NCBI GenBank assembly: GCA_025345505.1
Contig: JANVCC010000022.1
Span: 34,173,741 to 34,237,740 of the forward strand
Direction of reading: 5' to 3'
Length of the DNA: 64,000 nucleotides
From: Todiramphus chloris collaris
Taxonomy: Eukaryota > Chordata > Aves > Coraciiformes > Alcedinidae
A model generated the notes under the pieces. The model did not search any database. It worked only from the letters and a program-made list of their open reading frames with translations, and had not been told where the DNA came from. Within the stretch, counting starts at the first letter, position 1. The number at the start of each line of letters is the position of its first letter. Below are positions 42,201-49,325 of this stretch, piece by piece. The position numbers were made by a program, and so were the translations under genes.

Positions 42201-43848
42201 ATTTGGATGATTAAGGCTGTACCTGAAATGAACACCTATTTTTTTGCAGTTCAATAGGACTCTACCTGTGCCTGTATCTCAAAGTATTCATACATATTTC
42301 TAGAATTATAATCTAGGCAAAACTGATAAAGATAGCATTACTCTGAAGTTTATGATTGGTAAATCTGCCCCTCTTCTTAAGATACATCTCAGAAAACCAA
42401 AAAAAATGATTTATCAGTAATCACTGTATGCAATTTTAGTTGTACTTCAGATTACTAATCAGAAATACAGCACAGACAAATTTTATGAACTGCAATTTAA
42501 TTTAAAATATTCCTTCATTCTCTTCAGTTTTGCAAATGCTACAGCCTACATAGGTTGTCATGTTCTGTAATTCTGCCTGGTAAATAACCTATGAATTTCT
42601 TATCATCAATACTGTCACCATGGACTCATTACTAATAAATTAAAGTTTTTCATTATTAAAACATATCAAGCATGTTCCAATTACATTTTCCTTCCTGCCT
42701 CTTGGAAGCCTCCACTTGCTTAGTGCAATACATTATAACTAGAAACATTTTTTACATTCCCACCATTTTGATGCATGGTATAAGCAATGGGGTATATTCT
42801 CTAGACATTCAACTTACACCCTTTGCATGAACAAGTCAGATGTGCAAAAAGGCTTCAGAGTCATGCCTGCAGGCATTAATAAGCTTATTAGAACACTGTA
42901 ATAAGGATTAGCTGAATTTCTTATTTGGAGAGTTGAAGCTTTTATAAGTCTCTTGCCTTCACCTACCAACATAGGTCAGTTTAATATCACTACTGTTCTA
43001 AACCCACGATTTTTTTTTCTTCTGATATTGAGGTTGGTCATGATTATCATGGATGATTTATGTTCATAAAAATTAGTAAAACTTTCAGTAGAAACCAATA
43101 TATGAAACATAGCATTTCTGGTTTTATTATTATGAATGTAATGTAGCACAACTGACTTTGGCAATCATTTTCATACTGAAATGAAAATACCACTTTCATT
43201 GATTCCATCACATTCACTTTTGGATATTAAGCTTTTGCCCACAGTTTTCATTGATCTTGCCATTGAAAACTTCTCTTCACCTTCAACCTTCCTTCTTTCA
43301 TAGTAGTAGCTATAATGATGTCTATTCTGAAAATTACTTCAGTGCATATTTAGATGAAGATGTACAATTAAATATGTGATTCTTTCAACAATTGTATAAT
43401 TGGTTTATTTGGATTAGACTGGAAAAAACTTGTTTATATCTTTTAAATATAAATAAATAAATAGTTCCCCTAAGAGCTATAACAGCACCATACTAGCATG
43501 ATGTAGAAATATATAATAAAACTTATCTTAAGGCTTTGACTTTTTTTTTTTTTTAATTCAATATGTCTGTAGTAAATACATTATTAAACCATAGCATTCT
43601 TAATGTCTGTACTTACCAGTTGCTGTCCTTGGATGCCCCAGGCTGCATACTGTAAAACTGAATCCTCTACTTCTGGAGGGTTTAACTCCCAAACTTCCCT
43701 TGAAAAAATGTAAAAATTTTTACTTGAACACTGGTGTTGCTTTGTGTATAGAACCACTGACAATGACACCATATTGAAAGCACAATGTGACCTACCTTGT
43801 GTGTATGTTATAGATCACATATGATGCTGTATAAGAATAATGAAAAAC
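2215..43848 (-). CDS. DPP10: DPP10, dipeptidyl-peptidase-like protein 10 (partial gene, eight internal exons)
   Basis: Single-pass type II membrane protein of the DPP4 (S9B) family. Known role of the family member: it lacks peptidase activity and binds Kv4 potassium channels, altering their surface expression and gating. Seen here: eight minus-strand exons whose joined reading frame is open for 260 codons (780 bp), all within the extracellular beta-propeller (about residues 148-407 by human numbering). It is distinguished from the paralogue DPP6 by the segments [34 protein letters not shown] and [16 protein letters not shown], which follow DPP10 and not DPP6. The start codon, transmembrane exon, hydrolase-like domain and stop codon are outside the window. 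I looked for the preceding exon (ending in a ..LLAYDVKQ-like segment) between 43849 and 64000 and did not find it. The span given covers introns; each exon is listed separately. Confidence 0.96.
2323..3628 (-). other. DPP10 intron, 1.3 kb
   Basis: AT-rich, no recognisable repeat or gene. It ends at the 39-bp exon. Confidence 0.85.
3629..3667 (-). CDS. DPP10: DPP10 small exon encoding [13 protein letters not shown]
   Basis: 39 bp, 13 codons, phase 0 at both ends, so skipping it would keep the frame. The acceptor is CCTTTTTAG and the donor GTATAG. It matches the family position occupied in human DPP10 by KYEMTSDTWLS(Q/K)Q (from memory); the central residues differ (QSEL for TSDT, P for S). It was found by matching the peptide between its two neighbours and is far too short to show as an independent reading frame. 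The phase agreement with both neighbours supports it strongly. Confidence 0.93.
3668..5761 (-). other. DPP10 intron, 2.1 kb
   Basis: AT-rich, with short A runs (for example about 14 A near 4091-4104). No recognisable repeat family. Confidence 0.85.
5762..5885 (-). CDS. DPP10: DPP10 exon encoding (R)[23 protein letters not shown]
   Basis: 124 bp: one base completing Arg, then 41 codons ending ACSR, phase 0. The acceptor is TTTGCTTAG and the donor GTAAGT. It contains the family signature YYITMVKW, the strand VVRWLNRPQ, the sequon N-V-S (Asn aligning with human Asn342) and two cysteines in CETTTGAC that are placed to form a local disulfide, as in DPP-family propellers (inferred). It is separated from the upstream exon by a 10.35-kb intron. 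Confidence 0.98.
8885..9602 (+). mobile_element. CR1 LINE, 5'-truncated, 3' end of ORF2 and 3' tail
   Basis: Translation gives the C-terminal part of CR1 ORF2 protein: [31 protein letters not shown], then in another frame [38 protein letters not shown] and [13 protein letters not shown]. The frame shifts near 9105 (about 2 bases missing against the family pattern as I recall it) and again near 9440, so it is dead. The 3' end has GGTTGGACTTGATGATCTTG and finishes in ATTCTATGATTCTATGA, the CR1 terminus. It lies opposite to DPP10 transcription. The 5' boundary is approximate. Confidence 0.93.
10472..10837 (-). mobile_element. CR1 LINE 3' fragment
   Basis: The plus strand shows the reverse complement of a CR1 3' end: AGGTTGGAAAAGACCCTTGG, then GGGATGGGGACTCAACCACC, CCTGGGCAGCCCATTCCAAT, and on to the end of the ORF2 coding region. 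At the inner end a short direct duplication of AGAGAGTGATGAGGTCT is present (about 10794-10830). Its orientation is the same as DPP10. Confidence 0.9.
12780..13335 (+). mobile_element. Candidate LTR (endogenous retrovirus type), boundaries unknown
   Basis: An ordered set of retroviral-promoter-like signals in about 550 bp: CCAAT at 12792, octamer ATGCAAAT at 12823, TATAAA at 12882, a long pyrimidine-rich stretch at about 12985-13055, and AATAAA at 13152 followed by a stretch with the inverted repeat GAGTCA-TTGTTG-TGACTC. This order suggests U3-R-U5 of a solo LTR in plus orientation. I cannot identify the TG..CA ends or a target-site duplication, and the family name is not known to me. An ordinary intronic stretch with chance signals is the alternative. 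Confidence 0.38.
16237..16334 (-). CDS. DPP10: DPP10 exon encoding [24 protein letters not shown]
   Basis: 98 bp: 32 codons plus two bases (AG) of an Arg codon, starting in phase 0. The acceptor is TTTTTCAAAG and the donor GTATAT (a slightly weak donor). The peptide continues directly from PYPK of the previous exon to give the family motif YPKAGxxNPxxKL, then [18 protein letters not shown]. It is a propeller strand-loop-strand segment. Confidence 0.96.
17330..17467 (+). mobile_element. CR1 LINE 3' tail
   Basis: CCTGGATGCATTCCTGTGTG, then GGGGGGTTGGACTCGATGAT, AGAGGTCCCTTCCAACTCTT and a terminal AATTCTATGATT. It is a standard CR1 3' end. The 5' limit is approximate because the GC-rich sequence upstream could be a diverged continuation. 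Confidence 0.85.
18308..18372 (-). mobile_element. CR1 LINE 3' tail, very short
   Basis: The plus strand reads AGGTTGGAAAAGACATTCAA followed by GATCATCAAGTCCAACCG, the reverse complement of the CR1 terminus. Only about 65 bp is recognisable. Confidence 0.8.
19117..19271 (-). CDS. DPP10: DPP10 exon encoding (E)[24 protein letters not shown]
   Basis: 155 bp: two bases completing the split Glu codon, then 51 codons ending in PYPK, phase 0. The acceptor is TTTTGCAG and the donor GTAAGA. It contains [13 protein letters not shown], the conserved family signature, and the sequon N-D-S in LTINDSLVP. Its Asn aligns with human DPP10 Asn257, reported as a glycosylation site (recalled, not checked). The sequence [20 protein letters not shown] follows DPP10 and not DPP6. 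The Glu beginning this exon is the equivalent of DPP4 Glu206. Confidence 0.98.
21541..21615 (-). mobile_element. CR1 LINE 3' tail, short
   Basis: The plus strand reads CACAGCATCACAGAATCATC, then AAGGCTGGAAAAGACTTTCA and AGACCATGAAGTCCAACCAA: a diverged reverse-complement CR1 terminus. Similarity fades after about 21610. Confidence 0.78.
22021..22095. repeat. 27-bp tandem repeat, 2.8 copies
   Basis: Two identical copies (22021-22047 and 22048-22074) of a unit starting TTTTAAGAAATCCAACTAAA and ending ACTACTA, then a partial third copy with two substitutions (22075-22095). The unit is a multiple of three, so a spurious open frame runs through it on both strands. It is not coding. Confidence 0.95.
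23295..23415 (-). CDS. DPP10: DPP10 exon encoding [25 protein letters not shown]
   Basis: 121 bp: 40 codons plus one base, starting in phase 0 after a CATACAG acceptor and ending at a GTAAGC donor. It carries the [10 protein letters not shown] strand shared across the family, then [20 protein letters not shown] and DWLYE. The last base is the first position of a Glu codon completed in the next exon. That codon is the first of the two Glu that in DPP4 (Glu205-Glu206) bind the substrate amino terminus. Relative to the human protein as I recall it, GKEG replaces GKEE. Confidence 0.97.
24196..24239 (+). repeat. Homopolymer of 44 A
   Basis: An uninterrupted run of 44 adenines, much longer than any other in the window (the next longest are about 13-18). 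AATAAA lies at 24162-24167, 29 bases before the run, the spacing of a cleaved and polyadenylated mRNA end. See findings for the retrocopy reading; slippage of a microsatellite is the alternative. Confidence 0.97.
24882..24921. repeat. Inverted repeat, 12-bp perfect arms, 16-base spacer
   Basis: AGTCATTTATCA (24882-24893) and its exact reverse complement TGATAAATGACT (24910-24921). Confidence 0.9.
27685..27739. repeat. Short tandem array, four copies of a 13-15-bp unit
   Basis: Successive copies AGGTAACATTGTG, AGGTAACATCAAG, AAGTAACATCAGGG and AAGTAACATCAGGGG. They sit at the edge of a block (about 27170-27740) that is richer in GC and CpG than the surrounding intron. Confidence 0.85.
28844..28886. 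repeat. Perfect inverted repeat, 20-bp arms, 3-base loop
   Basis: TATTTTTGTATTTAAAAATA (28844-28863), loop CAG, then the exact reverse complement TATTTTTAAATACAAAAATA (28867-28886). It can fold into a 20-bp stem on either strand. Confidence 0.95.
35981..36021 (+). repeat. G/T-rich low-complexity tract
   Basis: T runs broken by two GGGG runs and GG pairs (motif GGGGTTTTTTGGGGTGG at 35991-36007), with almost no A or C on the plus strand. Confidence 0.85.
36134..36243 (+). mobile_element. CR1 LINE 3' tail
   Basis: AAGGTTGGACCAGGTGATCT, then TCGAGGTTCCTTACAACTTG and TGTATGATTCCATGA. It is a diverged CR1 terminus in plus orientation. The 5' limit (about GTGGAGAGGGTGCTAGGCC) is approximate. Confidence 0.78.
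40275..40400. repeat. AT-rich imperfect simple repeat
   Basis: Repeated ATATAAATAA / AAATGATATAAA-type words over about 125 bp, nearly pure A/T with scattered G. Imperfect unit of about 10-20 bp. Confidence 0.8.
43617..43698 (-). CDS. DPP10: DPP10 exon encoding (R)[20 protein letters not shown]..
   Basis: 82 bp: one base completing the split Arg codon, then 27 codons ending GQQL, in phase 0. The acceptor is TTTTTTCAAG and the donor GTAAGT. The [21 protein letters not shown] segment is diagnostic for DPP10 and differs clearly from DPP6 in the same position. It forms part of a propeller blade. The next exon is 20.2 kb away. Confidence 0.96.
43699..43795 (-). other. DPP10 97-bp intron
   Basis: Very short intron between the first two exons in the window. 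The donor is GTAGGT, and the acceptor follows a T-rich stretch ending TTTTTTCAAG. It contrasts with flanking introns longer than 20 kb on both sides. Confidence 0.93.
43796..43848 (-). CDS. DPP10: DPP10 exon encoding [17 protein letters not shown] (first exon in the window)
   Basis: 53 bp, read on the reverse complement. The acceptor is a pyrimidine-rich stretch ending CACAG and the donor is GTAGGT. It begins in phase 0 and gives 17 codons plus two bases (AG) of an Arg codon completed by the next exon. The peptide is a propeller strand typical of DPP10 (human equivalent begins [11 protein letters not shown], from memory). The preceding intron is longer than 20 kb and leaves the window. The following intron is only 97 bp, so these two exons act as one cluster. 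Confidence 0.93.
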
Positions 43849-46429
43849 CTGTGAGGAAAAAAAAAGAAAGCATAAGAATTACAGAACCAAATACTGGATC
43901 AAACAGAGACTACCATTATGATAGTCACAGTCTTTCAATCCCTGTAAACATTCATAACTTTACTACTGAAAGAGAGAATTTACTGAATTAATTATAAACA
44001 AAAGACTTGAACCAGGGTTTGAATGCTGTATGAAGAACACACATACTCATGTACTAATTTAACATTTAACCTTTACAAGAACTGCACAGAAAAGGTCCCA
44101 ATCAGAAAAATCTGTGTACCTGTTCAACAAAAGGATTTAAAAAGAAAATAAAAAACCAAGGAACATCCCCCCCCAAGAACATACATTAATTAAATAAACC
44201 ACTTTTCCTTGTATTTCTTCATCAAGTTATGGTCAAAATGATTGTACAAGCATTGCACTTATTTTACTTGAAATGCAGACAGAGGGTTGTATGATAATTT
44301 TTCTGACCACCTGCTACATACAGCCTGAATGACCCTCTGGTCATGACCCTATGGCTCGCAGAAAAGAATAAAAAATGGAGTGCTTACTGGGGCTCTGTTT
44401 GGCATGGCTTTCCTTTAATATGTTTCGGTCCCATTTTGATAAGCTTTCTTTGAATTTCAGGGAAAGTTTGCTTTGTCTGAGATATTTTATATACAACATT
44501 TTGGTTAAAGGAAAAAGCTATTTGTCAGTAAAACATCCTAGTTCATCAGGAAGTTACAAGCGATATCTGGTCTCAAAAACCTCAGGATTCTCTGAATGGG
44601 AGGTAAAAACAAATCTCATATACAGTCTTACGCTTCTATCTTTATTTCTTGAAATTTTTAAGTCAACTGAAATTAACAGAATTGTCCATTTAAGTGCAAA
44701 ATATCAAGGATTGATGTATGTGGACCCAGAAGATCCATGGTGGAGAACATCATGGTACAGCATATAATGTGATATACAAGTACACCAAAGGGCTGACATC
44801 AAAGCAAACTATTACAGCTTTACTTTAAAGTCAGACTTTATTCTACATACATATACATACAGAGAATAACAAATATTTTGCTGTCTTCCAGGCTGAGGTG
44901 ATTGCTTTTATTCTAGCACATTTCTTTACCGCTATGTCTCACATTATGAAAATAGCATAATTCCATCATATTAGTTAGTTTTACTATGAATTAAAACTAC
45001 TTCATCATCTTGGAATATAAAATATATTTGTGACTTATTATTACTGTACTAATAGAAACTCTTCTTTTTAATGTAAATTAGTGTCAGAAAGAAACATAGG
45101 ATGACATCCACTAGACTTACTGTAGCTTCATGCCTACAGAATGACAGTATCTCTGCTTGGCACATGAAGGACTTATTTCTGAACAGTGTCAGGCTAGTTC
45201 CAGTTAGATGTAAACAGATACAGCTGTAAAGCCAAAAGCTTGATACAGATATATCTGTTGGAAACTCTTCAGTTTATATTATCTGCACCAGAAATCTTTC
45301 AGTATCTCCTCAAAAGAGAGGAGACAAAAGAGGATGGCACATGAACAGAGCCATTGGAATTTGCCCCTTTTGCACACAAGAGTAGTTTCAGAGGTGGCTA
45401 TTTTTTATGGAAGCCATTCAGTAACAGAATCATCTGAAACATCCTTCCACTGACTCCATTTCCATTATTAGTTCCCTGTCGACACACACCAAGCATTCAG
45501 CATGTCCTTAATCCTTGCTGGCTGATGCTACAAGAAGCTTGCAAAGGTCTGTAAGATTAGTAACCATTCTTTGAATTTCCCTTTCTGTAAGATTTCCCTT
45601 TTAGACAAGAATCACTTCCATTTTCCAAGTCTATGATGATTAACATCAAAAATGTTGCTTTAGTGAGAAGAATCACACATATATTAATATGTATGCTCCA
45701 AACTGTTACTGTTCTTTATATTACAGCTTATGATGAAGTATTTGGCCATACAAGGTACCGGTCTCTTCTGAAAAGTGGCAAGCATGACAAGAATAGAGAC
45801 AAATTATAATAATATAAGATTTTGGTAGGAGGTACAAAGACACCAAGAAGAATATTCTAAGTGATCTGATTGATTTTCTCTAAATACCTATCAAAACCAT
45901 GTCTACTACCATGTCTTTATACTGTATATACATATACATCTGATCATATACATAGTAGAAGTAGACTACTTGCTTACATGCCATAAGGTTTAAAGTTCAG
46001 TGGGTTTTCTGGGAAAAATTAACTTGGTAATAACAGGATTGAGCGACTATCAAGACACAGTTATTCAAGTGCTGCTGGTAAGACAATGAGACAAACCACT
46101 GGGTTCAAAGTGCCTGCTTTCTTTTATAAATCTTATATTGCTAGAGGTAAGAGATAACAGATCAAAGAGACATAAATGGTTAAATCATGGTGGTTTCTGC
46201 ACAGGATGTACATTGCCAGAGGCTACCCAGGAGGCACTTGCCAGCAGCTGTTAAACAGGACAGTCTTATACAGTCAGTTACAGTGGAGAAGAAGGGGTCT
46301 CTTGCCCTTCCAGAAAAAGGGAAAAGTCACAGATACCATGTAGAGGGCTGTGGATGCTGAAAAGCTGCTAGCAGAGGAATTTTCCTAGGTTCTCACAATA
46401 TTCTGTGAGAACCCTGCCTTTCTCACACG

Positions 46430-46693
46430 TGTTATGAGAAATAGTAGGACGGTTTTGTAAACTAGACTAGCACATGGTGTTTCGATAAGTTTTGTTTATG
46501 GTACATTGTAAAAATATTTTGAAATAGGTGCTGTAGGACTTTAACCAATCACCCTAGGAGATGTGTGATTGCTGACCAATCGCCCTATGGGGCTGGGGTA
46601 TAAAAATGGGGTTGTAAATTAATAAAGTAGCTTCTTTTGCCTGCTCTTGCTGAACTTATATGTTGCTGCGTCTCTCCGCTCCCGGCATAAACA
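46430..46693 (+). mobile_element. Solo LTR of an endogenous retrovirus (candidate, about 264 bp)
   Basis: Begins TGTTATGAG and ends GGCATAAACA, giving TG..CA termini. Internal signals are in retroviral order: CCAAT at 46545 and 46576, TATAAAAA at 46599, AATAAA at 46621, then a short U5-like stretch with GCTGCGTCTCTCCGCTCCCG, a style seen in avian LTRs. No gag, pol or env is nearby, so it reads as a solo LTR or an isolated fragment. I cannot see a clean target-site duplication, so the exact ends are tentative. Its orientation is opposite to DPP10. Confidence 0.65.
46545..46626 (+). promoter_or_regulatory. LTR promoter and polyadenylation signals
   Basis: Two CCAAT boxes (46545-46549 and 46576-46580), a TATA box (46599-46606, about 19 bases after the second CCAAT) and AATAAA (46621-46626). 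The TATA box and AATAAA are unusually close, as in short LTRs where the R region lies downstream of both. Activity is not known. Confidence 0.5.
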
Positions 46694-47706
46694 GCGACAG
46701 AGGGCTGATAAGTATTTAGAATATTTTAAAAGTAAATTATTAGACGGAATATATTTCAACAAGAAATGCTAATGGTTTAGCATTTACACTTACTGGTGTA
46801 AGTTATTTTGACAGCTTTAACAGAAAATAACAACATGTTTCATGTGCAAAATCTTCTCTTGCCATGTGGTAAAATTTCTGTCTAAATATTGATGTAGAAG
46901 TATTAATACCTTTGTATTAAAAGTATTAGTAGCTTTGAAAGAGCTCCACTACCAGAGGAGACCAACATTACAATAAAGTCACTTTCAGGCAGGATGCTGA
47001 CATATTTCTCAAATTAGTTTTATTTCTTAATAGGAATATCACGTATAAAATGCGAGCAGGAAGTTTCCAAATTCATGCTTGCAAATAGACAGAATCATTA
47101 TAAAAATTAAAGAATGATGTAGAAAACACCACTTTCTTATGTCTGTCTTATATAGTAAGTATAGAAAGCTCTCGTAGTTTTGTGGCTTATCTGTTTGGCT
47201 TCCTTTCGCAGAGAGCCATGCCAGTGGCTGGAACCACACGACTCTTGATCCCCAGTGTACCACATCTGGCATCACACAAGAGGAGCACAGTTGAAGGCAC
47301 CAAGGCTGACACTAACCATAGGGAGTATCAACAACCCTTAAAATACCAGTATCAAACCTTCTACACAGCCACCAGCTGCATCCCTTTGGAATAGGCTTGG
47401 GGGATTCCATCCCACGACTCTTGTTGTGTGGGATGTGCTCTAATCAGAAAACCATCTGGTAATTAATGATGGAGTTTTCAAATAAACAGACTGAGAGCTC
47501 ACACTGGTAAAGCTCAGGCTGCACTGACCTGTCTCATGGTATACTACAGTGACGGCTGGTCTTAACCATTCAAATCCAAAACGCTATCATTGGTATTTCA
47601 AAATTTTTTCAAATATTTCTTATATTCCATGCCGTCTAACTGGGGTGGTATCAAAAGACTGAACTAAAGCTAATATTTAAACACAGACGGTAAATTACTC
47701 CAGCTG

Positions 47707-47767
47707 AAAACAACAACCAAAAAAAAACCCCAAAAAAACAAAAAAAACCAAACAAACAAAAAAAAGG
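47707..47767 (-). repeat. G/T-rich low-complexity tract (A/C-rich on plus)
   Basis: On the complement it reads as T runs with GGTT, TTTGTTTGTTTGG and TTTTTTTGGGGTTTT, resembling the tracts at 35981 and 55003. Confidence 0.82.
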
Positions 47768-49079
47768 AACAAAGAGACATATTTAATTAGTGTGAAACTG
47801 AGGAAAAAGGAGAAAGGTTGTAGTGAAGGAAGACTCATCTTCCAGGTAAGATGAGAATCAATTACTGAATATGGACACAAGGAACATCTCTAAGAAGTGA
47901 AGCAATGTTGGAGAGCAAAGCCTTTTAAAATATGAAATACATTACAGTAATTTCTGCACTGTCGTATCAGTGAAGGAAAACGAAGATGGGAAAATGGCCT
48001 GGCAGGATTTATTAATATAACTATATGTGTTATGGTGGGACATGGTGAGAAACCTTACCTCCACAAGTGCCATGTATGCCTGTTTGTCTTCAGGCCTTTC
48101 CAGCAAGTAACTAACTTGCCTCTTTCTATTATGATAAGCTGGAAAATGTTAGCCACAATGTTAAGAACTGTGAAAATAGCTTTTTAGATCAGACAGAGAG
48201 CATACATGCCCCTCAATATAATTTACTTAATTTTTCTTTTGACATAGAATGCAGTAGGTAACAACTGTTGCATATCATATATTTCTTCTGAATTTAGTTT
48301 TTCCTCAATGTATAAATCTAAGACAGGTTTTCATGTGATACTTCTCAACAGTGAAAAAGTTACCCACATTTGTGTATGAAAAAACCCCAAACAACAGAAC
48401 TATATTACAAAGAACCTAAAGGAAAAAGGTGAAAAAAGTATTTCAAGAAAAATTGCTCCAGTCAAAACTTATTGAAATAACAATCTATTATTCAGCTAAC
48501 AGCCAACAATAAAAAAACACACATATCAATCATGATCTGAACTTTCAGATGACATATTGTTTTGGGGTTTATATGTCCTTCATTTTCCACCTTTCAGGGA
48601 ATGTCTTTGTCTTTCTAAGGTTTCTAAAACTGAAATACTGTCATGGATCTCAATGCATAGCCCAGCAGGATGCAGGAAAATAATGCACCCTATACTTTTA
48701 GCCAAATACACCCCTCTAATTCTGTAATATACTCCAGGAAATACCTGGTTCACTGTTCTTGGGTAATTTGGAAAACATCCCTCAGCAGAATAGTGTTTGT
48801 GCTAAAAACCTGCCAAGAAAATGTCACCAGTAATACTTCTACAGGATGATGAGGGCCCTCAGCTTCAGGGAAATGAAGGAGAGCTGATGACATGAGAACC
48901 TCACAGCGCTATAATCACCAAATGCTCAGACATGCCAAACACCTTGATGCATCCTGTATCCATTTCCTATATTATAAATCAATTATATTCTTTCATGTTT
49001 TATTTATTTACAGCAACAATGAAGCCTCCCTCCTAGTACAGCTTTTTGCAACGTAGTGAATGGACTGCCTTAATTTTCA

Positions 49080-49325
49080 GCCTGAAGCTGCACCAGGGGA
49101 GGTTTTGGTTGGATATCAGGAAGCACGTCCTGACAGAGGGTGATCAGACATTGGAATGGCCTGCCCAGGACGGTGATGGAGTCACTATCCCTGTATGTGT
49201 TTAAAGAAAGGCTGGATGTGGCACTTAGTGCCATGGTCTAGCCGATGGGGTGGTGTTGGGTCATAGGCTGGGCTTGATGATGTCAGAGGTCTTTTCCAGC
49301 CTTAGTAATTCTGTGATTCTGTGAC
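49080..49325 (+). mobile_element. CR1 LINE 3' fragment
   Basis: Recognisable CR1 ORF2 terminus and tail: CACCAGGGGAGGTTTTGGTT, TGGAATGGCCTGCCCAGGAC, GGTGATGGAGTCACTATCCC, GGGCTTGATGATGTCAGAGG and the end ATTCTGTGATTCTGTGA. It is diverged and 5'-truncated. Confidence 0.92.

Larger units (their letters stand above)
23416..43616 (-). other. DPP10 intron, 20.2 kb
   Basis: The largest complete intron here. It contains a 44-A tract preceded by AATAAA (24162-24239), an inverted repeat (24882-24921), a CpG-bearing block with a short tandem array (27170-27740), a perfect 20-bp-arm hairpin (28844-28886), a G/T-rich tract (35981-36021), a CR1 tail (36134-36243) and an AT-rich simple repeat (40275-40400). 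The rest is AT-rich sequence in which I see nothing. Confidence 0.85.

Noticed and set aside
44375-44767. 130-codon plus-strand frame with a signal-peptide-like start
   Set aside because: Antisense to DPP10, about 530 bp from an exon, no homology recognised, no promoter. It is treated as chance.
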